Shown: positions 8,901 to 18,457 of the stretch, piece by piece
Numbering within the stretch: the stretch's first letter is position 1
How the letters are laid out: each line of letters opens with the position of its first letter
From: JAABRU01 sp050180235
GTDB lineage: Bacteria > Desulfobacterota > Desulfobacteria > Desulfobacterales > Desulfococcaceae
Assembly: GCA_050180235.1 (NCBI GenBank)
Contig: JBFXEJ010000008.1
Coordinates: 1 to 64,000 of the forward strand
Reading direction: 5' to 3'
Length of the DNA: 64,000 nucleotides
Position numbers and translations under genes: made by a program
The notes under the pieces: generated by a model
The model's input: the letters and a program-made list of their open reading frames with translations, nothing else
The model's database searches: none
Told to the model about the DNA's origin: nothing

Positions 8901-8926
8901 CGTAAGGGGCTGTCCGGCTTTTTTTT
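8883..8926 (+). terminator. Expression-platform terminator overlapping the riboswitch
   Basis: AGCCGG (8883-8888) pairs with CCGGCT (8914-8919), with an inner GCCC/GGGC stem, followed by eight T (8919-8926). The left arm is the conserved 3' block of the aptamer. Aptamer and terminator are therefore mutually exclusive, and c-di-GMP binding would be expected to relieve termination (ON switch, inference). Confidence 0.8.
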
Positions 8927-9000
8927 CAGATGCCCAGACAAAACTGCGGAGGTGGCCTGTCCTAAAGTCCACCTTTATATAATGAAAAGGAGGTGCTGCC

Positions 9001-10578
9001 ATGAAGTACAGATTACAGTTTGTTTCGGTTCTGACATTTCTGGCAATTATGTTCGGAAATCCATCACTGGTGTTTCCCGGTCCGTATTTTCAGATTGATT
9101 CCCATGAAGAATGGATATATGCCCTGAGTCCGGATAATCAGGAAGGCCCGGTAATCCGGCCCCTGCTTTCCGAGGAATGGGAAAATTATATGAAACAGTG
9201 GCGGGAATTTCCGGGTGAAGGAGAGCCTTATCCCGAGACAGTGTTTATTCCGGCTGAACTGTCTGCCTGGCCCGGTGAACCCGGAACGCCATTAACTGAA
9301 GCAGGACTTTTCATGTTCTGGGGAAGTGAAAAAGAACTTCCAGAGGGAAATTATGCCAGTGCATGGATGCTTGACTACAGAGTGGATCCGGATCTGTCCA
9401 ATGCCACAATTGCCGTTACGGTGACTCCGCCCGGTCAGCCGCTATACCCGGCCATCAGCGCTATATCCTTTGGCATTCAGGACATCTATGGCAATATCCG
9501 ATCCTGGTGGTGGAGTGTCCCGGCTCCCATTCCCTATAATGTGCCGACAACGGTGACAATCAACACATCTCTGACAGGTCTGACTGCAGCCAATCCCACT
9601 GCAAGCGGTTATATCTCCAATCCGGGTTTTGACATAACAAAATCGCAGTTTTTCCTGGCAGATGAAAATGCAGCCTGGGTGGGCGGCCCTGTTCCGGTTC
9701 CTCCCTTTGGAAGCAATCTGCCCCGTTTCTGGAATTACTGGTACAATCTGATCGTGAAACCCAATCATCCCACTGCCGGGGTGTATAAGGGTTATTATGT
9801 GAAATGGAGTCAGCCTCCGGTGGAAATTGAAAAAAACATCATAAACGGATGGGATGAAAAATCGCTGTACCGCGAACCTCCGATAATCGCTGATGACTGG
9901 CAATGCAGGGATGACCGGCCTGTGACAGATATTCACTGGTGGGGTTCTTTTCTGGGATGGAATCAGACATCCCTGCCTCCCGTGATTCCCGGCAAATTTC
10001 ATATCGGCATATGGACAGATGTTCCGGCCGGGCCTAACGCTGAATTCAGTCATCCGGGTGAACTGATCTGGGAAAATTACTGTGACAGCTTTGTATGGAA
10101 TTTTGCCGGATATGACAAAGATCCGCGCGGAGAATTCAAAGATGAGGCATGTTTCCAGTTCAACCAGTTGCTGTCCCAGGATGAATGGTTTTTTCAGAAG
10201 CCTGATCCGACCGGTGCAGGCAGAGTCTATTGGGTGAGCATTGCGGCCATTTATCCGGACAATGTGGAGGTACAATATCCCTGGGGCTGGAAAACCCGGC
10301 CGCATTTTTTTAATGACGATGCTGTGCGGATATATAAAACCTTAAATCCGGACGGAACCATCTGGCCGAATCAGCTTCAGATCGGAGCCAAATGGCTTGA
10401 GGGACAGCCCATTGAATGGGATGGTGTGTCCTGGGATATGGCCTTTGAACTGACCACAAACGCGCCTGATCCCAATGCACCGCCGGAACTTCCGGGTGAT
10501 TTTGACGGGGATACAAAAATCGGTCTGGGAGATGCCATTGGCATATTGCAGACTGTATCCGGTATCCGGAACAGATAA
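9001..10578 (+). CDS. Secreted Trp-rich protein with dockerin-like C-terminus, under c-di-GMP riboswitch
   Basis: A 525-residue protein with a signal peptide (residues ~1-27). Residues ~100-260 hold a beta-rich region (YASAWMLDYRVDPDLSNA). Residues ~290-470 hold a Trp-rich domain (WWGSFLGW, FHIGIWTDVPAG, YWVSIAAIYP) that I recognise as recurring in secreted delta-proteobacterial proteins but cannot assign a function. The C-terminus, DFDGDTKIGLGDAIGILQ, is a single dockerin/EF-hand-like Ca loop like those of the two secreted proteins upstream. The start has an excellent ribosome site (AAAAGGAGGTGCTGCC). The c-di-GMP-I riboswitch in its leader suggests a role in the surface-attached or biofilm state, as for other c-di-GMP-controlled exoproteins. 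Confidence 0.9.
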   Translation: MKYRLQFVSVLTFLAIMFGNPSLVFPGPYFQIDSHEEWIYALSPDNQEGPVIRPLLSEEWENYMKQWREFPGEGEPYPETVFIPAELSAWPGEPGTPLTEAGLFMFWGSEKELPEGNYASAWMLDYRVDPDLSNATIAVTVTPPGQPLYPAISAISFGIQDIYGNIRSWWWSVPAPIPYNVPTTVTINTSLTGLTAANPTASGYISNPGFDITKSQFFLADENAAWVGGPVPVPPFGSNLPRFWNYWYNLIVKPNHPTAGVYKGYYVKWSQPPVEIEKNIINGWDEKSLYREPPIIADDWQCRDDRPVTDIHWWGSFLGWNQTSLPPVIPGKFHIGIWTDVPAGPNAEFSHPGELIWENYCDSFVWNFAGYDKDPRGEFKDEACFQFNQLLSQDEWFFQKPDPTGAGRVYWVSIAAIYPDNVEVQYPWGWKTRPHFFNDDAVRIYKTLNPDGTIWPNQLQIGAKWLEGQPIEWDGVSWDMAFELTTNAPDPNAPPELPGDFDGDTKIGLGDAIGILQTVSGIRNR

Positions 10579-10934
10579 AGCCATATCACAATATTTATAA
10601 CTTCCCCGTTTCGCTGGATGGGCGGCATCCTGCCCGCCCGTCCAAACCGGCAGTCCGGTTCCGCATATTCTGAAATTGTGAAAATTCTTTCATCCCCATT
10701 CCTTCCCCTCTTTGCAGATACTGCTCAGTTGATTTTATTCTGACATACTGCAGGGGCATTCCCCTGTGTCTGCCCCGGTTACACCTGATACCGGCTTTCT
10801 CTGGTATGACAGCAGTGCGTAACATCAGTTAGGAATTTGCTTTTCAAAGTCTGTCTTTTCGTATATCCTTAAACATTTTTTGGTTAAAAAAATGCAGGCA
10901 TTTCCATTAAATCAGCTTTTTGATCTGCCAAATA
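10579..10934. other. Intergenic, nothing recognised
   Basis: No gene or strong structure is seen apart from a short GGGCGG/CCGCCC-type palindrome near 10620-10645. Open frames here are short and unlike their neighbours in composition. Confidence 0.4.
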
Positions 10935-11037
10935 AGATGATTTCTGAAAATAAATATCCCGGTTCAGTTCACAGACACAGGGCAAAAGCTGGAAGCCTGT
11001 GCTGCTTTGGCGGGATATTCTTTTCCGGAAATCACCT
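10935..11037. repeat. MITE family B, copy 2
   Basis: The 103-bp element runs from AGATGATTTCTGAAAA to TTTTCCGGAAATCACCT and has the GGTTCAGTTCACAGACACAG core. It has the same length as the copy at 39229-39331. It lies 36 bp before the first type IIG gene, so it forms most of that gene's upstream region. Confidence 0.7.
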
Positions 11038-11072
11038 AAAGTTTTGCAACTGAAACGGAGTATCATAAATCA

Positions 11073-14000
11073 ATGAACCTGAATATACTGAAACCGCGCA
11101 AAGCCCTGAACAAGGCATTTCTGAAGATCAAAGCGGTCAGAGATGAATTTGAGAATTTCCGGACGCATCTAATCGGACTGCTTGACCGGATTGATGAAAA
11201 TGAATCAGAGGAATTTCACAAGAATCTGGTGTCGGATTTTCTGAGGAAAAATTTTTACGAGCCGAATCATTTCATCAATACCAAAGGCCATACTGATCTG
11301 GTCATTCACAGCGGAAAGGATGCACAAAGTCCGGTTGCTGTGATAATGGAAACCAAAAAGCCGGGAAACAAAGCAGAAATGCTGCGGCATGAAAATATCA
11401 ATGTCAAGGCATTTCAGGAACTTGTTCTTTATTATCTCCGGGAACGGATCAGCGGGAAAAACATAGAAATCAGGCATGTGATTGCCACTGATATTTATGA
11501 ATGGTTCATTTTTGATGCCAATTTTTTTGAAAAGGAATTTGCACAGAACAGGAATCTGGTTTCGCTTTTTAATGAGTTTGAGGCCGGGCGTCTGTCCGGG
11601 AAAACAACCGATTTTTTTTACAAAGAAATTGCTGCACCTGCCATTGCATCTATTGAAACAGAAATTTCCTTTGCGTATTTTGACATACGGGAATACGAAA
11701 ATGCTTTGCGGAATCCGAACCCTGAAAATGACATCAAACTCATTGATCTTTTCAAAATTTTCTCTCCGGAGCATCTGCTGAAACTTCCCTTTTCCAATGA
11801 CAGCAACAGTCTGGACAGAAATTTTTATGCGGAACTGCTGCACATCATCGGCGTGGATGAAACAAAAGATGGGAACAGAAAAGTCATTCAGAGAAAGAAA
11901 AAAGAGAGTGAAAGAAACACGGGTTTTCTCATTGAAAACACAATACTGCGCCTTGACAGCCTGAAAAGGATACAGCCGCGGGAAAAGGATGATCCGTCCG
12001 CAGAAACGTATGAGGACAGGCTTTTCACCGCTGCACTTGAACTGGTCATCACATGGATCAACCGGGTTCTTTTTCTCAAGCTGCTGGAAGCACAGTTGAT
12101 TTCTTATCATAAAGGCGACAAATCATACGCATTTCTGCATATCGGAAAAATCAAAAATTTTGATGCGCTCAACTGCCTTTTCTTTCAGGTTCTGGCCTGC
12201 AGAAAAGAGCAGCGGGATGCGGAGGTGGTTCCGGCCTTTGACAGCATTCCCTGGCTCAACAGTTCCCTGTTTGAACCCACAGAACTTGAGGATGCAACCA
12301 TTTTTGTGAGCAATCTCAAGGATGCAAACAGACTGCCAATCTTTTCCTCCACTGTACTGAAGGATGAGAAGGGAAAAAAGCGCACAGGCGATCTCAGGGC
12401 TTTGGAATATCTGTTTGCCTTTCTCGATGCCTACGATTTTTCCTCTGAAGGCTCCGGTGAAATTCAGGATGAGAAAAAATCTTTAATCAGTGCCTCGGTT
12501 CTGGGGCTGATTTTTGAAAAAATCAACGGATACAGAGACGGCTCCTATTTCACTCCCGGATTTGTGACAATGTACATGTGCAGAGAAACTGTGCGCAGAG
12601 CAGTTGTTCAGAAATTCAATGAAAAAAAAGGCTGGAACTGCAATAATTTTGACGATCTTTATGACAGAATTGAAGACCGGAAAGAGGCCAATGCAGTTGT
12701 GAACAGCCTGAAAATCTGTGATCCTGCTGTGGGTTCCGGGCATTTTCCGGTTTCCGCACTCAATGAAATCATTGCTGTGAAAAATGATCTGAAAATCCTG
12801 CAGGATCGTGACGGCAAAAGACTGAAGGAATATCATGCGGAAGTGGTGAATGATGAAATCATCATAACAGATGAGGACGGGAAATTTTTTCAGTACAGTC
12901 CCAGAAGCAGGGAAAGTCAGCGCGTGCAGGAGGCTCTTTTCCATGAAAAACAGAGCATTATTGAAAACTGCCTTTTCGGAGTGGATATAAACCCCAATTC
13001 CGTGAAAATCTGCCGTCTGCGCCTGTGGATTGAACTGCTTAAAAGCGCATATTACAAAGAGGACGGGGAACTGGAAACTTTGCCCAATATTGACATCAAC
13101 ATCAGATGCGGAAATTCCCTGATCAGCCGCTTTGCATTGGATACGGATGTGAAAAAGGTTCTGAAAAAAAGCAGATGGACAGTTGACGCGTACAGAATTG
13201 CGGTTCAGACTTACCGGCAATCCCGGAGCAGTGAGGAGAAAAGGGATTTGGAAAAACTCATGTATGACATCAAAAAGGATTTCCGTTCTGAACTGGGGGC
13301 CAACAATCCCAAAGAGAAATCTCTGGCAAGACTTTCCGGTGAACTGCATGATCTGCTCAATCAGAATCATCTGTTTGAACAGACAGCAAAAGAGAAAAAA
13401 GCACGGGAACAGAAGCAGAAAAAGCTGGAGGCGGAAATCAGCAGGCTCAGTGCCGAAGTAAAGGAAATGCAGAGTGGCAGGATTTACCGGAATGCCTTTG
13501 AATGGCGGTTTGAATTTCCCGAAGTTCTCAATGATGACGGAGAGTTCACCGGATTTGACATTGTGATTGGCAATCCTCCGTATATTTCACTTTCAAAAAT
13601 AAAGGGATATTCCGGAATCTGGGAACAACTGGATTATCAGACTTATTCCAAAGGAGCAGACATTTACTGTCTTTTTTATGAAAGAGGAAACCAGATATTA
13701 AAAAAGAACGGACTGCTTACCTATATCACTTCCAATTCATGGATGAGAGCAATTTACGGTGAACTGCTGAAAAGCTATTTCAAAGAGCAGATGCAGCCGT
13801 TAAGCATTCTGAATATTGAGGATACGCAGATTTTTGGAGAGGCAACAGTTGAATCCTGCATTGTCTATTTGCAGAAAAATCCGTTGTCATCTTCATTTGC
13901 AGTTTGCAATCTTGGACATGAATATAAAGCAGGTTCTTCTCTGAGTGATTATTTTTCTTTGCATCAGTTTGATTTTTCCATTCCGGAAACTTCTGAATGG

Positions 14001-14837
14001 GTTATCAGCAGTCCCAAATCTGCACAGTTGAAACTGAAAATGGAACGTGACACAAAATTGTTAAAAGATTTTGATATAAATATAAATTTTGGCATAAAAA
14101 CAGGATATAATGAAGCTTTTATCATTGATTCGGACAAAAAAGATGAATTGATGGAAGCAGATTCCAAAAATACTGAAATAATCAAGCCCATTCTGAGAGG
14201 GCGTGATTTGAAAAAATACAGTTATGAATTTGCCGGATACTGGGCAATCTGCATATTTCCAAGTCTGAACCTGAATATTGATGATTATTCTGCTGTCAAA
14301 GATTATTTCATGCAGATTGGAAAAGACAGGCTGGAGCAGAGTGGAAACAGTGGGAGCAGAAAAAAGACAGGAAATGAATGGTTTGAAACACAGGATCCTG
14401 TTTCTTACTGGAAAGATTTTGAAAAACCTAAAATCATTTGGGGGGAAATTTCTGACACCCCCAAATTTGCTTATGATGAGGACAGTTATTATGCAGAGGC
14501 CACCACATTTATAATGACCGGAAAAAAACTGAAATATCTTCTTGCTGTTTTAAATTCAAAAGTGTCAAAATGGTATTTCAGTCAAATTTCCACAACAACA
14601 GGAATGGGAACCAACCGCTGGAAAAAGTATAAAATTGAACTTTTGCCAATTAAAATTCCAAGTAAAAAACAGGAGAAGCAGATTGAAAATCTTGTCAGCC
14701 AAATCCTTGCTGCAAAAAAAAATCCGCACGCAGACACCACTGCATTGGAAAAAGAAATTGATCGGCTGGTGTATGATCTTTACGGCCTGACAGAAGAGGA
14801 AATCGACATTGTGGAAAGGAGAACGGAAAAACAATGA
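11073..14837 (+). CDS. Type IIG restriction-modification protein, array copy 1
   Basis: A 1254-residue fusion of nuclease, DNA adenine methyltransferase and target recognition. Residues ~1-230 contain a PD-(D/E)XK-like site: D75 in TDLVIH, then E93-T-K95 in METKK. Residues ~240-540 are a helical connector. Motif I for S-adenosylmethionine is CDPAVGSGHF near 548-558, and the N6-adenine catalytic motif NPPY lies near 833. Between them is a Lys/Glu-rich coiled segment (~690-810). After NPPY the sequence is specific to this copy (ISLSKIKGYSGIWEQ onward, ~840-1195). It returns to the shared C-terminus (DRLVYDLYGLTEEE). Motif I reads GHFPVS where the other copies have GHFLVS. The ribosome site (ACGGAG) is rather far from the ATG. 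The stop overlaps the next start as ATGA. A PglX-like role is less likely because no BREX genes are near. Confidence 0.9.
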   Translation: MNLNILKPRKALNKAFLKIKAVRDEFENFRTHLIGLLDRIDENESEEFHKNLVSDFLRKNFYEPNHFINTKGHTDLVIHSGKDAQSPVAVIMETKKPGNKAEMLRHENINVKAFQELVLYYLRERISGKNIEIRHVIATDIYEWFIFDANFFEKEFAQNRNLVSLFNEFEAGRLSGKTTDFFYKEIAAPAIASIETEISFAYFDIREYENALRNPNPENDIKLIDLFKIFSPEHLLKLPFSNDSNSLDRNFYAELLHIIGVDETKDGNRKVIQRKKKESERNTGFLIENTILRLDSLKRIQPREKDDPSAETYEDRLFTAALELVITWINRVLFLKLLEAQLISYHKGDKSYAFLHIGKIKNFDALNCLFFQVLACRKEQRDAEVVPAFDSIPWLNSSLFEPTELEDATIFVSNLKDANRLPIFSSTVLKDEKGKKRTGDLRALEYLFAFLDAYDFSSEGSGEIQDEKKSLISASVLGLIFEKINGYRDGSYFTPGFVTMYMCRETVRRAVVQKFNEKKGWNCNNFDDLYDRIEDRKEANAVVNSLKICDPAVGSGHFPVSALNEIIAVKNDLKILQDRDGKRLKEYHAEVVNDEIIITDEDGKFFQYSPRSRESQRVQEALFHEKQSIIENCLFGVDINPNSVKICRLRLWIELLKSAYYKEDGELETLPNIDINIRCGNSLISRFALDTDVKKVLKKSRWTVDAYRIAVQTYRQSRSSEEKRDLEKLMYDIKKDFRSELGANNPKEKSLARLSGELHDLLNQNHLFEQTAKEKKAREQKQKKLEAEISRLSAEVKEMQSGRIYRNAFEWRFEFPEVLNDDGEFTGFDIVIGNPPYISLSKIKGYSGIWEQLDYQTYSKGADIYCLFYERGNQILKKNGLLTYITSNSWMRAIYGELLKSYFKEQMQPLSILNIEDTQIFGEATVESCIVYLQKNPLSSSFAVCNLGHEYKAGSSLSDYFSLHQFDFSIPETSEWVISSPKSAQLKLKMERDTKLLKDFDININFGIKTGYNEAFIIDSDKKDELMEADSKNTEIIKPILRGRDLKKYSYEFAGYWAICIFPSLNLNIDDYSAVKDYFMQIGKDRLEQSGNSGSRKKTGNEWFETQDPVSYWKDFEKPKIIWGEISDTPKFAYDEDSYYAEATTFIMTGKKLKYLLAVLNSKVSKWYFSQISTTTGMGTNRWKKYKIELLPIKIPSKKQEKQIENLVSQILAAKKNPHADTTALEKEIDRLVYDLYGLTEEEIDIVERRTEKQ

Positions 14838-17800
14838 ACCTGAATATACTGACCCCGCGCAAAGCCCTGAACAAGGCATTTCTGAAGATCAAAGCGGTGC
14901 GGGATGAATTTGAGAATTTCCGGACGCATCTGATCGGTCTGCTGGATCGAATTGATGAAAATGAATCAGAGGAATTTCACAAGAATCTGGTGTCGGATTT
15001 TCTGAGGAAAAGTTTTTACGATCCGAATCATTTCATCAATACCAAAGGCCATACTGATCTGGTCATTCACAGCGGAAAAGATGCGCAAAGTCCGGTGGCT
15101 GTGATCATTGAGACCAAAAAGCCGGGAAACAAAGCAGAAATGCTGCGGTCTGATAATATTAATGTAAAGGCATTTCAGGAACTTGTTCTGTATTATCTCC
15201 GGGAACGGATCAGCGGGAAAAACATAGAAATCAGGCAGGTGATTGCCACTGATATTTATGAATGGTTCATTTTTGATGCCAATTTCTTTGAAAAGGAATT
15301 TGCACAGAACAGGAATCTGGTTTCGCTTTTTAATGAGTTTGAGGCCGGGCGTCTGTCCGGGAAAACAACCGATTTTTTTTACAGGGAAATTGCCGCGCCC
15401 GCGATTGCCGGAATCACATCAGAGATTTCCTTTGCGCATTTTGACATCCGGGAATACGAAGAGGTTCTCAGAAATCCAAGTGCTGAAAATGACAGCAGAC
15501 TCATTGATCTTTTCAAAATTTTTTCTCCCGAACATCTGCTGAAACTTCCCTTTGCCAATGACAGCAACAGCCTTGACAGAAATTTTTATGCAGAACTGCT
15601 GCACATCATCGGCGTGGATGAAACAAAAGATGGGAACAGAAAAATCATTCAGAGAAAAAAAGAGAGTGAAAGAAACACGGGTTTTCTCATTGAAAACACA
15701 ATACTGCGCCTTGACAGCCTGAAAAGGATACAGCCCCCGGAAAAGGATGATCCGTCCGGAGAAACGTATGAGGAAAGGCTTTTCAGTGCGGGACTTGAAC
15801 TGTTCATCACATGGATCAACCGGGTTCTTTTTCTCAAGCTGCTGGAAGCACAGTTGATTTCTTATCATAAAGGCGACAAATCATACGCATTTCTGCATAT
15901 CGGAAAAATCAAAAATTTTGATGCGCTCAACTGCCTTTTTTTTCAGGTTCTGGCCTGCAGAAAAGAGGAACGGGACGCGGAGGTGGTTCCCGCTTTTGAC
16001 AGCATTCCCTGGCTCAACAGTTCCCTGTTTGAACCCACAGAACTTGAAGATGAAACCATTTTTGTCAGCAATCTCAAGGATGCAAACAGACTGCCAATCT
16101 TTTCCTCCACTGTGCTGAAGGATGAAAAGGGGAAAAAGCGCACTGGAGAGCTCAGGGCATTGGAATATCTGTTTGCATTTCTTGATGCTTACGATTTTTC
16201 CGCTGAAGGCTCCGGAGAAATACAGAATGAAAAAAAATCCTTAATCAGTGCCTCAGTTCTCGGTCTGATTTTTGAAAAAATCAACGGATACAAAGACGGA
16301 TCATATTTCACTCCCGGATTTGTGACAATGTACATGTGCCGTGAAACTGTGCGCAGAGCGGTGGTACAGAAATTCAATGAAAGGAAAGGCTGGAACTGCA
16401 AAGAGTTTGATGAACTGTACAATAAAATTGAGGATATAAGGGAGGCCAATGAGATCGTTAACAGCCTGAAAATCTGTGATCCGGCGGTGGGTTCCGGACA
16501 TTTTCTGGTTTCCGCGCTCAATGAAATCATAGCCGTGAAAAATGATCTGAAAATCCTGCAGGATCGTGACGGCAAAAGATTAAAGGAATATCATGCGGAA
16601 GTGGTGAATGATGAAATTACAGTGACAGATGAGGACGGAAAATTTTTTCATTACAGTCCCAGAAGCAGGGAAAGTCAGCGGGTGCAGGAGGCTCTTTTCC
16701 ATGAAAAGCAGACCATTATTGAAAACTGCCTTTTCGGGGTGGACATCAATCCCAATTCCGTGAAAATCTGCCGTCTGCGTCTGTGGATTGAACTGCTTAA
16801 AAACGCATATTACAAAGAGGACGGGGAACTGGAAACCCTTCCCAATATTGACATCAACATCAGATGCGGAAATTCCCTGATCAGCCGCTTTGCATTGGAT
16901 ACGGATGTGAAACAGGTTCTGAAAAATGGCAGATGGACAGTTGACGCGTACAGAATTGCGGTTCAGACTTACCGGCAATCCCGGAGCAGTGAGGAGAAAA
17001 GGGATTTGGAAAAACTCATGTATGACATCAAAAAGGATTTCCGTTCTGAACTTGGTGCCAACAATCCCAAAGAGAAATCTCTGGCAAGACTTTCCGGTGA
17101 ACTGCATGATCTGCTCAATCAGAATCATCTGTTTGAACAGACAGCAAAAGAGAAAAAAGCACGGGAACAGAAGCAGAAAAAGCTGGAGGCGGAAATCAGC
17201 AGGCTCAGTGCCGAAGTGAAGGAAATGCAGAGCGGCAGGATTTACCGGAATGCCTTTGAATGGCGGTTTGAATTTCCCGAAGTTCTCAATGATGACGGCG
17301 ATTTTGTGGGATTCGACATGGTGATTGGAAATCCGCCGTATAAAATGATTCAGCCGAATAATACTTCTTCCAATGAAATTCAGTATATGAAAACTTCTTA
17401 TCCTTTTGCTGATTTTAAAATTGACCTGTTTCACCTGTTTTTTCAGAAAGGTTCTTTTCTTCTTAAAAACAAAGGTTTTCTCTGTTATATTTCACCAAGC
17501 ACACTTTTGAACAATGTGTATGCAGAAGGATTAAGGCGTATGATTGCTGAAAATCACGAAATTTACAAAATTGCTGCAGCCAAAGAAAAAATCTTTGATG
17601 CTGCCGATGTGCATACAGCAATTTTTTTATTAAAAAAAGAAAGTGTTAAAGACAGTGCGCATACAGTCGGAACAACTGCGGAACTTGAGGAGGTAATCGC
17701 AGGAAATGCAAAATACAATGAAATTAAGCAGAAAAATTTTCAATGTTTGCCGGGCAGTGTATGGAATCTGCTTATTGATGAAAAGAATTTTCCGATTATC

Positions 17801-18457
17801 AATAAAATGGCAGAAAACAAAAATCTTGATATGCTTTCAAGAATAAACAGAGGATTGGTTACAGGAAACAGGGCAGAATATTTTTCACAGACAAAAATTT
17901 CAGAAAATCATATTCCTGTTCTTACAGGTTCAGATATTCTCAGATATGCTTATCACAATCCACGCGAATTTGTTTTATTTGAAAGACCGGAAACAGCAGG
18001 CGGATGCTGGGATAAAGAAGTGCATCTTTCATCATATAAAATTTGCATTCGTCAGATAGGAACAGAACCCACTGCAACTTTAGTGGATAAACCCTATGCT
18101 GTCACCGGAAATATTTTCACTGTCACAGACAGGGATTTGGACAATCTTAAATACTGGCTGGCAATAATCAATTCAAGTCTTTTGAAATATTACTGGCAAA
18201 TAATGTTTTCTGATTTCAAAACGATTTTTCCGCAGGTAACTATCTTCAGTTTAAAGCAAATTCCCATTGCTGAAAAAAAAGGAAAAACTGCCTTGAAAAC
18301 AGTTTCAATTGTCAGCAGAATCCTTGCAGCCAAAAAGAAAAATCCAAACGCGGATACCACAGATTTGGAAAGAGAAATCGACCGGCTGGTGTATGACCTT
18401 TACGGCCTGACAGAAGAGGAAATTGCCATTGTGGAAGGGAGAACAGAAAAACAATGA
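14834..18457 (+). CDS. Type IIG restriction-modification protein, array copy 2
   Basis: 1207 residues, almost identical to copy 1 up to NPPY (near residue 832), including the nuclease site D75/E93-T-K95, the DPAVGSGHFL motif and the coiled linker. Directly after NPPY it changes to an unrelated specificity region (KMIQPNNTSSNEIQY onward), which includes a TaqI-like recognition segment. It then rejoins the shared end (NADTTDLEREIDRLVYDLYG). Base composition of the private region is visibly more AT-rich than the shared part. The start codon sits inside the stop of copy 1 (ATGA), implying translational coupling, and its own stop overlaps the start of copy 3 in the same way. Confidence 0.9.
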   Translation: MNLNILTPRKALNKAFLKIKAVRDEFENFRTHLIGLLDRIDENESEEFHKNLVSDFLRKSFYDPNHFINTKGHTDLVIHSGKDAQSPVAVIIETKKPGNKAEMLRSDNINVKAFQELVLYYLRERISGKNIEIRQVIATDIYEWFIFDANFFEKEFAQNRNLVSLFNEFEAGRLSGKTTDFFYREIAAPAIAGITSEISFAHFDIREYEEVLRNPSAENDSRLIDLFKIFSPEHLLKLPFANDSNSLDRNFYAELLHIIGVDETKDGNRKIIQRKKESERNTGFLIENTILRLDSLKRIQPPEKDDPSGETYEERLFSAGLELFITWINRVLFLKLLEAQLISYHKGDKSYAFLHIGKIKNFDALNCLFFQVLACRKEERDAEVVPAFDSIPWLNSSLFEPTELEDETIFVSNLKDANRLPIFSSTVLKDEKGKKRTGELRALEYLFAFLDAYDFSAEGSGEIQNEKKSLISASVLGLIFEKINGYKDGSYFTPGFVTMYMCRETVRRAVVQKFNERKGWNCKEFDELYNKIEDIREANEIVNSLKICDPAVGSGHFLVSALNEIIAVKNDLKILQDRDGKRLKEYHAEVVNDEITVTDEDGKFFHYSPRSRESQRVQEALFHEKQTIIENCLFGVDINPNSVKICRLRLWIELLKNAYYKEDGELETLPNIDINIRCGNSLISRFALDTDVKQVLKNGRWTVDAYRIAVQTYRQSRSSEEKRDLEKLMYDIKKDFRSELGANNPKEKSLARLSGELHDLLNQNHLFEQTAKEKKAREQKQKKLEAEISRLSAEVKEMQSGRIYRNAFEWRFEFPEVLNDDGDFVGFDMVIGNPPYKMIQPNNTSSNEIQYMKTSYPFADFKIDLFHLFFQKGSFLLKNKGFLCYISPSTLLNNVYAEGLRRMIAENHEIYKIAAAKEKIFDAADVHTAIFLLKKESVKDSAHTVGTTAELEEVIAGNAKYNEIKQKNFQCLPGSVWNLLIDEKNFPIINKMAENKNLDMLSRINRGLVTGNRAEYFSQTKISENHIPVLTGSDILRYAYHNPREFVLFERPETAGGCWDKEVHLSSYKICIRQIGTEPTATLVDKPYAVTGNIFTVTDRDLDNLKYWLAIINSSLLKYYWQIMFSDFKTIFPQVTIFSLKQIPIAEKKGKTALKTVSIVSRILAAKKKNPNADTTDLEREIDRLVYDLYGLTEEEIAIVEGRTEKQ

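Noticed and set aside
11611..11620. Eight-T tract in the array genes as a phase-variation switch
   Set aside because: The tract encodes conserved D-F-F-Y and is in frame in copies 1-4. A single sequence cannot show length variation.
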